Source of the DNA: Gordonia polyisoprenivorans
GTDB lineage: Bacteria; Actinomycetota; Actinomycetes; Mycobacteriales; Mycobacteriaceae
Assembly (NCBI RefSeq): GCF_017654315.1
Contig: NZ_CP072203.1
Span: 806,001 to 870,000, forward strand
DNA length: 64,000 nt
Reading direction: 5' to 3'
Below are positions 36,867 to 45,156 of this stretch, piece after piece (positions within the stretch are counted from its first letter, which is position 1; every line of letters begins with the position of its first letter). Position numbers and translations under genes: made by a program. The notes beneath the pieces are model-generated. The model saw only the letters and a program-made list of their open reading frames with translations, ran no database searches and was not told the origin of the DNA.

Positions 36867-38134
36867 TGTCGGTGCATCCGTTGGCCGCCGAGGTCCTCGC
36901 CACGCGATGGCTGACGGCGCCGGCAGTGATCAATGTGCTCGCGCTGGTCATCTTCGCCGCGGCGTTGTGCTGGCGGATCGACCAACTTCGTCGGCACGGC
37001 GGTGGCTTGCAGGCCTTCGCCATGACGGTGGCGGTCACGGCGTTGACCCTGGCCTTCGTCGTCGACAACGACTCGGTCGCGCACACCCTCGACGACTGGT
37101 TGTTCGCCGGGTCTTCGAGGGTCGTCCTCTATGGTCTGCTGGCGCTGGGAGTGGCCGCCTTGATCATCGTGTTCTTCTATCCCGGACGCTCGGTGACCCG
37201 TGAGCGGCGTGCCGGCGTCGAGGCCATCCCACTCGTCGCGGCACTGATCGGGCTGCAGGTGAGCCTGTCGTTCGTGCCCGAGGAGATGCGCGATGCGTCA
37301 CTGAGTCAATGGACGCTGACCAACTGGGGTTATGCGCTGTTCTATCTGATCGCCTGCGGCTATCTGGCGTATGGGTTCTTCGCCTGCGTGCGCAGCGTCG
37401 CCAAGTATGTGACGCACGCCGACGGGTACATGCGCACCGCGCTGATCCTGCTGATCGCCGGGCTGGGACTGCTGGCGATCGGCTCGGTCGTGCAGATCGT
37501 CTACGTGCTCGGCAACGCGACCGGCGTGATCGACGCGTCGTGGCTGTTGACCACCAGCCGATGGCTCGAGGTGCTCGGTGTCGTCGGGTTCCTGTTCGGT
37601 ATCAGTTTCCCGATGCTGCGTTCGAAGTGGCAGGGACTCACCGCGAATCGTCGGCGCCGTCGGGCCGCGCAGGACCTGTTGCCGCTGTGGGATCTGGTGA
37701 CCGACGCCGTCCCCGAGGTGGTCCTGCCTGATCCCGGGCGCATGTCGCCGACGGCGCTGCTGCATCGCCGGGTGGTCGAGATCCGCGACGCCCTCGCGCA
37801 ATTGAGCCCGTTCCTCTCCGACGCCTTCGACTACGCGGGTATCGACGTGCGCGCCGGGATGGTGCGGATGGCGGTCGAGCGGCGCAAGGCAGAGGGGGTT
37901 CGATCGGGGGCGGTGCGCGCCCTGCTGCCCGCTCTCGATGACGGTCTCGAGGGCGACGCGGCCCCGCTGCTCGAACTGTCTGCGGCGGTCGCGGCGCTGC
38001 CCGACATCGACGCCGACGACGCGGACACCGACTGCGCCGATATCGACGACACCGACGCGCCCAAGGAGCCGAAACGCTTTCTCCAGGAAGAAGATTCAGA
38101 GGAACATCCCCGGGGCCGGCACGTCGCCCGTTGA
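36866..38134 (+). CDS. MAB_1171c-type polytopic membrane protein
   Basis: This 422-residue protein has about seven transmembrane helices in residues 10-250 (for example VLALVIFAAALCWRIDQLRR, ALFYLIACGYLAYGFFACV, ALILLIAGLGLLAIGSVVQI). A cytoplasmic domain of about 170 residues follows (RRAAQDLLPLWDLVTDAVPE, ALLHRRVVEIRDALAQLSPF). This matches the family NCBI labels MAB_1171c putative transporter. In actinobacteria such genes commonly sit next to HTH/ImmA genes, so a sensory role seems as likely as transport. The start overlaps the ImmA stop. Confidence 0.8.
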   Translation: MSVHPLAAEVLATRWLTAPAVINVLALVIFAAALCWRIDQLRRHGGGLQAFAMTVAVTALTLAFVVDNDSVAHTLDDWLFAGSSRVVLYGLLALGVAALIIVFFYPGRSVTRERRAGVEAIPLVAALIGLQVSLSFVPEEMRDASLSQWTLTNWGYALFYLIACGYLAYGFFACVRSVAKYVTHADGYMRTALILLIAGLGLLAIGSVVQIVYVLGNATGVIDASWLLTTSRWLEVLGVVGFLFGISFPMLRSKWQGLTANRRRRRAAQDLLPLWDLVTDAVPEVVLPDPGRMSPTALLHRRVVEIRDALAQLSPFLSDAFDYAGIDVRAGMVRMAVERRKAEGVRSGAVRALLPALDDGLEGDAAPLLELSAAVAALPDIDADDADTDCADIDDTDAPKEPKRFLQEEDSEEHPRGRHVAR

Positions 38135-38142
38135 CCGGCCCC
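38112..38142. terminator. possible hairpin terminator across the operon end
   Basis: GGGGCCGG (38112-38119) and CCGGCCCC (38135-38142) form a perfect 8-bp stem with a 15-nt loop at the stop codon, between convergent genes. Confidence 0.45.
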
Positions 38143-38159
38143 GAGGGTCGAACAAGTCC

Positions 38160-38930
38160 TCAGCGCGGCGCCATGCGCAGTGCGCCGTCCATCCGGATCG
38201 TCTCGCCGTTGAGGTAGTCGTGGGCGACGATGAACTCGGCGAGTTGGGCGTACTCGTCGGGTTCGCCGAGACGCTGCGGGAACGGGATGCCCTCGGCGAG
38301 GGTCTTCTGGAACTCCGGGGTGATCCCGGCGAGCATCGGGGTCTTGATGGTGCCCGGCGCGATCGTGCACACGCGCACGCCCACCTGGGCGAGATCGCGG
38401 GCGGCCGAGATCGTCATCGCATGGACACCGCCCTTGGATGCGGCGTAGGCGATCTGACCGATCTGACCCTCGAACGCGGCCACCGACGCGGTGTTGATGA
38501 TGACGCCACGTGCACCGTCATCGCCGACCGCCGGCTCCTGCTGCATCCGATTGGCGGCCAACCGCATCACGTTGAACGTGCCGATGAGGTTGATGTCGAT
38601 GATCTTGCGGAACAGGTCGAGATCGTGCGGGCCCTTCTTGCTGAGGATGCGCGACGCCCAGCCAACACCGGCGCAGTTGACCGCCACACGCAGCGGAGCG
38701 CCCGACCCGGCGATGGTGTCGATGGCTGCCGACACCTCGTCCTCGCTGGTGACGTCGGTGGCGATGAAGCTCACACCGCCCGGGGCACCGTCGGCGGTGG
38801 CCTTGTCGATACCCGCCTGCAGATCGAGGCCGAAGACCTCGGCGCCGTCCGCGGCGAAGCGGGCCGCGGTGGCCGCACCGAGGCCGGAGGCGGCGCCGGT
38901 GACGATGACGGAGGAGCCGGAGACGTCCAT
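38160..38930 (-). CDS. SDR family oxidoreductase (3-hydroxyacyl-CoA dehydrogenase type)
   Basis: This 256-residue enzyme has the SDR cofactor motif TGAASGLGAA, the acidic residue after strand two (GLDLQ, NAD preference), NCAGVGWA, the active-site Ser in NTASVAAFEGQIGQ and the YAASK motif. It most resembles the HSD10-like SDRs that oxidise 3-hydroxyacyl-CoA (APGTIKTPML, a dimer-type C-terminus with DGALRMAPR). AAGGA before ATG 38930 supports the start. The substrate is not provable from sequence. Confidence 0.87.
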   Translation of the reverse strand: MDVSGSSVIVTGAASGLGAATAARFAADGAEVFGLDLQAGIDKATADGAPGGVSFIATDVTSEDEVSAAIDTIAGSGAPLRVAVNCAGVGWASRILSKKGPHDLDLFRKIIDINLIGTFNVMRLAANRMQQEPAVGDDGARGVIINTASVAAFEGQIGQIAYAASKGGVHAMTISAARDLAQVGVRVCTIAPGTIKTPMLAGITPEFQKTLAEGIPFPQRLGEPDEYAQLAEFIVAHDYLNGETIRMDGALRMAPR

Positions 38931-39032
38931 CGTTTCATGTCCTTTCGGGTCCGGCCTGAGGTCAAACACCCCTGGCCGATCGTTCGTTCGGTGTTTTCCC
39001 CGAACACCCTAGGACATGTCGAGGCCGACCGG

Positions 39033-39884
39033 CTATCGGGACCCGTCGGTCCGACTCGGCTGATCGGGTGTGTGATCAACCACGTGCTGTTCGGACCCCT
39101 GCTCCCGCTGCTCGTCCACCCGCTGCTCGTCCACCTGCTGATCGGAGCCCTGCTGATCGGGCACCGCGTTCTGATCGGACACCGCGTTCGCTTCGTTCGC
39201 CCGGCGACGCCGGTGGACGTGGCGGATGTAGACCGAGCCGACGCCGATGAGCACGACCACTGCGGAGATGGTCCCGATGACGACCGGGGTACTCGCCGCC
39301 GTGAGGCCCTCGAACAGCAGCCAGCCGGCGAAGACGAAGAACAGCACCGCGGCACCGAGGGAGATGACGCGCTCGGGCAGATGCTTGCCGAGCAGCATGC
39401 CCACCACGATCGCCAGGGCGTCGGCGGCGACCATGCCGATCGTCGAGCCGATCCACACGCCGACCCAGTCGTTGTCGGTGGCCAGGGTGATCGTCGCGAG
39501 CATCGTCTTGTCGCCGAGTTCGGCGAGGAAGAACGACGACATCACGGCGAGGAAGACCGAGGTGCCGACGCGATCGGCCTTGGTCTTCTCGTCGTCGTCG
39601 AGGTCGTCGCCGCGCAGTGTCCACAGGCCGAAGATCAGCATGGCCAGGCCGCCGCAGATCGAGAGCATGTCCGACGGGATCGACAGACCCAGGAAATGGC
39701 CGAAGAACACCGACACCGCGTGAACGGCGGTGGTCGCCACGGTGATGGCGGCGAGGACGATCCACCACTTGTAGCGCAGCGCGTAGGTCATGGCCATCAG
39801 CTGCGACTTGTCGCCGAGTTCGGCGACGAAGATCACGCCGAAGCTCAGAAGGAGGGCAGCAATCATGACGGCCACGTTAGCCAT
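39033..39884 (-). CDS. GDT1/TMEM165 (UPF0016) family cation exporter
   Basis: This 283-residue membrane protein has two copies of the family motif ExGD(K/R)(S/T): FVAELGDKSQLMAM near residue 22 and FLAELGDKTMLATI near 122, each in a three-helix bundle. Such proteins move Mn2+ or Ca2+, and bacterial members including MneA export Mn2+. A hydrophilic Gln/Asp-rich tail (DQQGSDQQVDEQRVDEQREQ) of about 55 residues is unusual and may be variable. The first ATG has a poorly spaced GAGG, so GTG 39875 is also possible. Confidence 0.9.
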   Translation of the reverse strand: MANVAVMIAALLLSFGVIFVAELGDKSQLMAMTYALRYKWWIVLAAITVATTAVHAVSVFFGHFLGLSIPSDMLSICGGLAMLIFGLWTLRGDDLDDDEKTKADRVGTSVFLAVMSSFFLAELGDKTMLATITLATDNDWVGVWIGSTIGMVAADALAIVVGMLLGKHLPERVISLGAAVLFFVFAGWLLFEGLTAASTPVVIGTISAVVVLIGVGSVYIRHVHRRRRANEANAVSDQNAVPDQQGSDQQVDEQRVDEQREQGSEQHVVDHTPDQPSRTDGSR

Positions 39885-39951
39885 ACCTCAGTGCCGCCCG
39901 CAACGTCTCGCGCAGCCGTATTTCCGCAGGTAGGGGGCTCAAAATCGAAAG

Positions 39952-39966
39952 TTTGGGTACCCTTAA
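39952..39966. promoter_or_regulatory. GGGTACCC dyad upstream of the GDT1-type gene
   Basis: TTTGGGTACCCTTAA is centred on the 8-bp palindrome GGGTACCC (39955-39962), flanked by A/T tracts. It lies 68-82 bp upstream of the exporter start and resembles a metalloregulator (DtxR/MntR-type) site in symmetry only. I looked for a yybP-ykoY manganese riboswitch and did not see one. Confidence 0.35.
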
Positions 39967-40004
39967 AAATCGATCCGGCCGGCGGCGCGGAAGGCTTGGG
40001 CGGC

Positions 40005-40526
40005 TTACGCTGCGAGAAGCATCGCCAGCACCGCGGTGTCCGGGTCGGCGCCCGGGTCGATTCCGACCTGATTGCGCAGGTTCACCACTGTTCCGTCGGC
40101 CTCGGCCTCGGCCCACCCGGCGCGGTGCTCGAGGCCGAGTTCGGGCAGTCCGGGCAACAGCACGCACCCCGAGGCCACCTGCGAGCACTCCGGCAGCGAC
40201 GGACGGGTCCGTGAGGGCGGGTGCAGCATCAACAGGGCGGGCGGATTGGTGAGAAAGCGCCCGGCCTCCAAGAAGCTGTCGTCGACCACGTTGCCGACGG
40301 CGACCATCATCCCGACGGCGTCGTCGGCGGCCTCCTCCGGGCGTTCCTCGACGACGCCGAAGATCGTGGTGGTCGGCAAGAACCCGGGTCGGCAGGCGAT
40401 GCGGACCGAGGCCACCAGGGTCTGGGTCCATTCGAGGGTCGATTCCGGCCAGCGGCCGGAGATGAGGATGCCGTTGAGTTCGCCTTCCTGGTGAACCGGC
40501 GTGAGTCCGATCGCGGTGGACTGCAT
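40005..40526 (-). CDS. conserved-looking hypothetical protein, 173 aa
   Basis: The start is well supported by GGAGGGAG 5-6 nt upstream of ATG 40526. The protein is soluble, begins MQSTAIGLTPVHQEGELNGI and contains RWPESTLEWTQTLVASVRIA and PALLMLHPPSRTRPSLPECS, with no signal or membrane segment. I do not recognise the family. It lies upstream of the GDT1-type gene on the same strand, 120 bp apart, with a palindrome between them. Shared transcription is possible. Confidence 0.65.
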   Translation of the reverse strand: MQSTAIGLTPVHQEGELNGILISGRWPESTLEWTQTLVASVRIACRPGFLPTTTIFGVVEERPEEAADDAVGMMVAVGNVVDDSFLEAGRFLTNPPALLMLHPPSRTRPSLPECSQVASGCVLLPGLPELGLEHRAGWAEAEADGTVVNLRNQVGIDPGADPDTAVLAMLLAA

Positions 40527-40726
40527 GGTGACTCCCTCCTGGCGAGGTATTACCTGAACCGGCCGGCGAACAACCGGTGAAAAAAATATCCACCCTTCCC
40601 AGCGCCGCGACAACTCGAATCACCGGGATGTGACGGTACTTTTACACTTCGCGTTCACAGCCTGGTGCGGACCCTGTGCGCCGACGCCGCGGCAGGCTGC
40701 CCAGCACGTCCAGGCACACTGGTGGG

Positions 40727-42916
40727 GTGCGAAGAAAGACCGAGACACCTTCGGCGGGGAAGCCGAGTGCACCCCGCGGACCGCTGCGCCCGGTCGAAAT
40801 AGCCTCGATCGCGATCTTCGGCGGGCTGGCCGTGGCCGCCGTCGTCATCGCCGCGGTCATCCCACTCGCCAGCGCGGTGCGCGTACTGGCCCCGGTGCCG
40901 CTCGCCCTGATCGCCGCCCGGACGCGCCCGCGCGCCACCGTCGCGGCGGCGGTCGCGACCACCGGGGTGGCCTTCGCGATGGCCGGCAGCGGTGCCGCGT
41001 TGTCGGTGTTCGGCTCGGCGGTCCTCGGCGGCATCATCGGCGAACTCAAGCGACGCGGCCGTGGCGTGCCGGCGATGCTGGCCGCGGCCACCATCGTGGC
41101 GCCCGTCGTGGCCGCGGTGACCGTGCTGATCCTGCTGATCCTCAAGCCCCTGCGCGAGCTGGTGCTGGCCGCGTTATCCAACTCGCTCGAGGGCGCGGCC
41201 CGCTGGATCGGGAAGATCCCCTCGATCGGGGACGGAATTGCCCACGGGATCAACAGCTTCCGCACCAGCATCGTCGACTGGTGGTGGCTGTGGATCCTGG
41301 TGTCGGGTGCGGTCGGCACCTTCCTCACCATCGTCGTGGCCTGGTGGATTCTGGGTGCGGTGATCGAACGGCTCTCCGACGTGCCCAGCGAGGACACCCT
41401 CGACGCCGGGGACGCAGAGCTCACCGTCGGTGACGACACCGTCATCGCCCCGTTGCCGATGACCCTGCGCGGCGTCGAGTTCTCCTACGAGCCGGACGGG
41501 CGGCGCATCCTGCGCGGCATCGACATGACCATCGATCCGGGCGAGTTCATCGCCGTCGTCGGCGCCAACGGATCGGGCAAGTCGACGCTGGCCAAGATCC
41601 TGGCCGGACGACGCCCGTCGGCGGGCGCCCTGACCCGCCCGGGTGCTGCGGGCCTCGGCCGCCTCGGCGGCACCGCCATGGTGTTGCAGCGCCCGGAGAC
41701 GCAGATGCTGGGCTCCCGGGTCGCCGACGACGTCGTCTGGGGTCTGCCCGCGGGCGCCGACGTCGACGTCGAGGCGCTGCTCGCCGAGGTGGGACTGGCC
41801 GGCCTCGGCGAACGTGAGACCTCGGATCTGTCCGGCGGGCAACAGCAGCGCCTGGCCATCGCCGGGGCGCTTGCCCGTGATCCCGCGCTACTCATCGCCG
41901 ACGAGGTGACCTCGATGGTCGACCCGCAGGGCCGCGAGGAGATCATGGCACTGCTCACCGCCCTGCCGCGGACCCGCGGCGTCGCCGTCGTGTTGATCAC
42001 CCACCGTGCCTCGGAGGCCGCGGCCGCCGACCGCGTCGTGCACATCGTCGACGGCCGGGTGGTCCCCGGGTCGCCGACGTGGTTTCCCGCCACCGGACCG
42101 GGCGGCGAGACGCGACCGGAGGCCGTCGGCGAGACCCACGCGATCGGCCACCGCGCGCCGCTGTTGCGGCTGACCGACGTCGGGCACACCTACCTCGCGG
42201 GTTCGCCGTGGGAGGTGCGGGCCCTGAGCGCGGTGTCGCTGACGGTCGATCGCGGTGACGGTCTGCTGATCGTCGGTGGAAACGGTTCGGGGAAAACAAC
42301 TCTCGCGTGGATCATGGCCGGACTGATCGCGCCGTCGGAGGGCACGTGCGAACTCGCCGAGGACGGTGACTGGGCGAAGGTCACCGGCAAGGTCGGTGAG
42401 GTGGGGCTGGCCTTCCAGCACGCGCGTCTGCAGATCCAGAAGCAGAACGTCGGCGAGGAGATCATGGCCGCCGGCGGCGAGAAGGTCGGTACCGCCGAGG
42501 TGGCGCGGGCCCTGGAGTCGGTGGGTCTGCCGCGCTCGATCGCCGCCGCCCGCACCGACTCGCTCTCGGGCGGTCAGATGCGCCGGGTGGTGCTCGCCGG
42601 TCTGCTGGCCCGCCGGCCGGAGGTACTCGTCCTCGATGAGCCGCTGGCCGGACTCGACCCCGGGGCCCGCACCGAGGTCATCGGCGTGCTCGCCGGGTTA
42701 CGGCGTGCGGGGATGACGATCGTGATCATCTCCCACGACTTCACGTCCCTCGGCGAGGTCTGCGATCGTCGCGTCCATCTGGTGCGCGGTGTCCTCACCG
42801 AAGGCGGCACCGACCACGTCGACGACGGTCCCGCACTCGACATCGGCCCGCACGAGCCCGAGGTGACCGACGCCGCCCGGCCGACGCTGTTCCGCGGAAA
42901 GAGGTCTCACGAATGA
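40727..42916 (+). CDS. ECF transporter: substrate-binding membrane domain fused to two ATPase domains
   Basis: This 729-residue protein joins three modules. Residues 1-230 are a membrane domain with five or six helices (S-component-like). Residues 245-460 are a first ABC ATPase (Walker A GANGSGKST, signature LSGGQQQR). Residues 485-710 are a second (GGNGSGKTT, LSGGQMRR, LVLDEPLAGLDPG). The arrangement matches M. tuberculosis Rv2326c. With the T-component in the next gene it would form a complete energy-coupling-factor importer. The cargo is unknown. The GTG at 40727 was chosen by alignment with the family start (VRRKTETPSAGK). Confidence 0.9.
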   Translation: MRRKTETPSAGKPSAPRGPLRPVEIASIAIFGGLAVAAVVIAAVIPLASAVRVLAPVPLALIAARTRPRATVAAAVATTGVAFAMAGSGAALSVFGSAVLGGIIGELKRRGRGVPAMLAAATIVAPVVAAVTVLILLILKPLRELVLAALSNSLEGAARWIGKIPSIGDGIAHGINSFRTSIVDWWWLWILVSGAVGTFLTIVVAWWILGAVIERLSDVPSEDTLDAGDAELTVGDDTVIAPLPMTLRGVEFSYEPDGRRILRGIDMTIDPGEFIAVVGANGSGKSTLAKILAGRRPSAGALTRPGAAGLGRLGGTAMVLQRPETQMLGSRVADDVVWGLPAGADVDVEALLAEVGLAGLGERETSDLSGGQQQRLAIAGALARDPALLIADEVTSMVDPQGREEIMALLTALPRTRGVAVVLITHRASEAAAADRVVHIVDGRVVPGSPTWFPATGPGGETRPEAVGETHAIGHRAPLLRLTDVGHTYLAGSPWEVRALSAVSLTVDRGDGLLIVGGNGSGKTTLAWIMAGLIAPSEGTCELAEDGDWAKVTGKVGEVGLAFQHARLQIQKQNVGEEIMAAGGEKVGTAEVARALESVGLPRSIAAARTDSLSGGQMRRVVLAGLLARRPEVLVLDEPLAGLDPGARTEVIGVLAGLRRAGMTIVIISHDFTSLGEVCDRRVHLVRGVLTEGGTDHVDDGPALDIGPHEPEVTDAARPTLFRGKRSHE

Positions 42917-43662
42917 CGATGCGTACGGTGCCTTTACGTCAGGTGCCCGGCGACTCGGTGATCCACCGGCTCTGGGCGGGCACAAAGCTCCTCGTGGTTC
43001 TCGTGCTCAGCGTGATGACCTGGGTGTTGCCGTCGTGGCCGGCACTCGGCATGGTTGCCGCGGTGCTGGTGATCACCGCACTGATCGCCGGCATTCCGTT
43101 GGGCGCGATCCCACGGCCGCCGTGGTGGTTCTGGGGGCTGCTGCTCATCGGGGCGGCCGTCAACGCCGCGGTCAGTGTTGCCGCGGTGGTCGTGTTCGCG
43201 CGGGCCACCGCGTTGGGCCTGGTGCTGGTCGCCACCTCCATCCTGGTCATCTGGACGACGCCGCTGGCCGACGTCGCGCCCGCGATCGCGACGTTGATGC
43301 GCCCACTGCGATGGCTGCGGCTGCCCGTCGACGAGTGGGCCGTCTCGATCGCCCTGTGCCTACGTGGCCTGCCGATGCTCATCGAGGAGCTACGTCTGCT
43401 GCGCGCGGCACACCGGCTGCGACCGACCGCGCCCGCCGACTCCGGACACCCGGCCGCCGAGATGGGCATCATCGACATGGTGGTCGCGGCGATGAGTTCG
43501 GCACTACGCCGTGCCGAGGAGATGGCCGAGGCGATCACCGCGCGCGGCGGCACCGGCCGCCTCACCGCCTACCCGTCCCGACCGCATCGGCGGGACTGGG
43601 TGGTGCTCGGCATCGTTGCCGTCGCCTGCGCCGGGGCGATCACGGCGACAGTGATGCTCTGA
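42913..43662 (+). CDS. ECF transporter transmembrane (T) component
   Basis: This 249-residue membrane protein of the EcfT/CbiQ family is similar to Rv2325c. It opens DSVIHRLWAGTKLLVVLVLS, and has the coupling-helix Ala-Arg-Gly motif in MAEAITARGGTG and the adjacent RRAEEMAEA. EcfT couples ATP hydrolysis to movement of the substrate subunit. The start overlaps the stop of the ATPase gene (ATGA), so the two are made together. The operon appears to end here, and decayed genes follow on the other strand. Confidence 0.92.
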   Translation: MTMRTVPLRQVPGDSVIHRLWAGTKLLVVLVLSVMTWVLPSWPALGMVAAVLVITALIAGIPLGAIPRPPWWFWGLLLIGAAVNAAVSVAAVVVFARATALGLVLVATSILVIWTTPLADVAPAIATLMRPLRWLRLPVDEWAVSIALCLRGLPMLIEELRLLRAAHRLRPTAPADSGHPAAEMGIIDMVVAAMSSALRRAEEMAEAITARGGTGRLTAYPSRPHRRDWVVLGIVAVACAGAITATVML

Positions 43663-43692
43663 TCGCCCCGCCCCGGGCGCAGGTGGATCCGA

Positions 43693-44064
43693 TCAGTTGG
43701 GGCACTGGGCGGTGAAATGCCAGACCGTGCTTTCCGAATCTGTGGAAACCCGCACAGTGACTACCGAGGAAGAGCCCCGCGGTACCGCGACTCTGATGCT
43801 TCCCGAGCCCAGTCCCGAAAGAGGTCGATTGAATTTGTTCGCCGATTCAGAACCGCGCCATCCAGTGGTGGCGATCAGCTTGTTCTCGTAGATCACATCG
43901 AACTTGTCCGGTTCTTTCTCGGCGTCGAAGTTCAGCACGAACGACGTGGGGCCGGTCCGACCGATGCTCTTGGGGAAACTCTGCGGTTCGGCGGCGGACA
44001 CCAATTGCGGCGCCATCCGACAGTTGGCGCGTCGCGCGCTCGACACCCGGCTCGAAGCGTACAT
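43693..44064 (-). CDS. possible gene fragment with a beta-rich C-terminal domain
   Basis: The readable part is IGRTGPTSFVLNFDAEKEPD, KFDVIYENKLIATTGWRGSE and a C-terminal VTVRVSTDSESTVWHFTAQC. It looks like the beta-sandwich tail domain found at the ends of secreted or conflict-system proteins in actinobacteria. The frame continues upstream without a credible start or ribosome site and runs into the HEAT-repeat pseudogene. It may be a 3' remnant of a larger gene or a small real gene. I do not assign a function. Confidence 0.4.
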   Translation of the reverse strand: MYASSRVSSARRANCRMAPQLVSAAEPQSFPKSIGRTGPTSFVLNFDAEKEPDKFDVIYENKLIATTGWRGSESANKFNRPLSGLGSGSIRVAVPRGSSSVVTVRVSTDSESTVWHFTAQCPN

Positions 44065-44099
44065 GGGGTCGGCCTGCCGGGAGATCGTCGTCGGCCGGC

Positions 44100-44685
44100 T
44101 ATCGGCGTGTGTCTGGCCATGCCTATGTTGCTGGCCAGATCCCCGTGGAGCCGGAGGGTCGCGGCGGCGTGCGGGTCATCCACATGTGGTTCGAGCAGAG
44201 GCGTCACGATGTCCTCGCCGAGTGCGATGCGGGCCTGGCTCAGGCTGAGCTGGACGGCGCGGTCACCACGTCCGAGGTGATTGACGAGCGCCTCGCCCCA
44301 GGGCGGAGGCTCCGCGGCGGGCACGGTGGCGACTGCGGCGCGCCACGCGGTCCGCGCGACCTCGTCGTCGGTGTTCGGGATGGACGCGACCACGGCCGAG
44401 TGCGTGGATACGTCCGCGATCTTCGACAGTGTGTGCAGAGCCTGGCTTCGCGCCTGGGGCGTGCCGCGCTCAACCTCGGTGAGGAGACGCGGCACGACCG
44501 CGTCGACGGGGAGTCGGGTGAGCGGCCCACGTGATCATGTCGCGGACGAAGAAGTCCGGTTCGACCACGCACTGCGCGTGGAGGGGCGTCGAGATCGGCA
44601 AGGCAAAGGTCTGCCGACGTGCCGACGGCGAGGACGGCTTGCGGCCGTGCCGAGAACGATGCGGTGTCGAGGCCGCGCTGGTGGG
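44100..44685 (-). pseudogene. frameshifted HEAT-repeat protein gene
   Basis: Three frames must be joined to read the gene. The 5' part reads ARPQAVLAVGTSADLCLADL (up to about 44605). It then shifts to QCVVEPDFFVRDMITWA (to about 44525), then to LTRLPVDAVVPRLLTEVERG, TPQARSQALHTLSKIADVST and LSLSQARIALGEDIVTPLLE. Joined, this matches the actinobacterial HEAT-repeat family with the phrase CAVEPDFFVRDMLTWALTRH. At least two frameshifts and no intact start show decay. It lies at the edge of the accessory patch. Confidence 0.7.
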
Positions 44686-44721
44686 ATCAATATGTGCGTT
44701 CATAGTTGTTTGTGTCAGTAT

Positions 44722-45156
44722 ATGTCTGTGCACGACTTGTTGAGCGTTGACGATGTGGCGGACCTTTTGCAGCTCCGCCCTCGCACCATCCGCGGGTACA
44801 TCCGTTCGGGTCGGCTGCGAGCGACTCGGATCGGCAAGCAGTACCGCATCCAACTCGAGGACCTCGAACTAATGGGCCGGCCGGGGCCGTCCCCGACTGC
44901 GCGCTCGGCCGGCCTCTCCGGTGATGAAGCGACGGCCTCCGCAACCGTGGTTGTTCGGATTGAGGCCGCCGACCGCCGCCAGGAAGAACGCGTGTTCACG
45001 CTGTTGAACGTCGTCGGCGGGGCTTCAGGGCTGACGCTTCAGGTCGCCCGCATCCCAGGGAATAGTGCACTGCAGGTCGTGGCAACCGGGTCCCTCGACA
45101 AAGCGCTGGACATCCTGGCCCGCATCAGCAACGCGATGGAGGCCACCCGTGAGTGA
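44722..45156 (+). CDS. excisionase-type HTH regulator
   Basis: This 144-residue protein starts with a MerR/excisionase-like winged HTH: LLSVDDVADLLQLRPRTIRG, YIRSGRLRATRIGKQYRIQL. A small alpha/beta domain follows (VVRIEAADRRQEERVFTLLN, LQVARIPGNSALQVVATGSL) that may bind a ligand or dimerise. Direct repeats TATGTGCGT and TATGTCTGT lie 30 bp apart at 44691 and 44721 around the start. ATG 44692 is an alternative start. The gene overlaps the next by 8 nt, so it probably regulates and is co-translated with a hydrolase. No integrase is nearby, so true excisionase function is unlikely. Confidence 0.75.
   Translation: MSVHDLLSVDDVADLLQLRPRTIRGYIRSGRLRATRIGKQYRIQLEDLELMGRPGPSPTARSAGLSGDEATASATVVVRIEAADRRQEERVFTLLNVVGGASGLTLQVARIPGNSALQVVATGSLDKALDILARISNAMEATRE

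Noticed and set aside
39885..40004. yybP-ykoY manganese riboswitch before the GDT1-type gene
   Set aside because: The conserved loops of that class are not present. Only a GGGTACCC dyad is seen.
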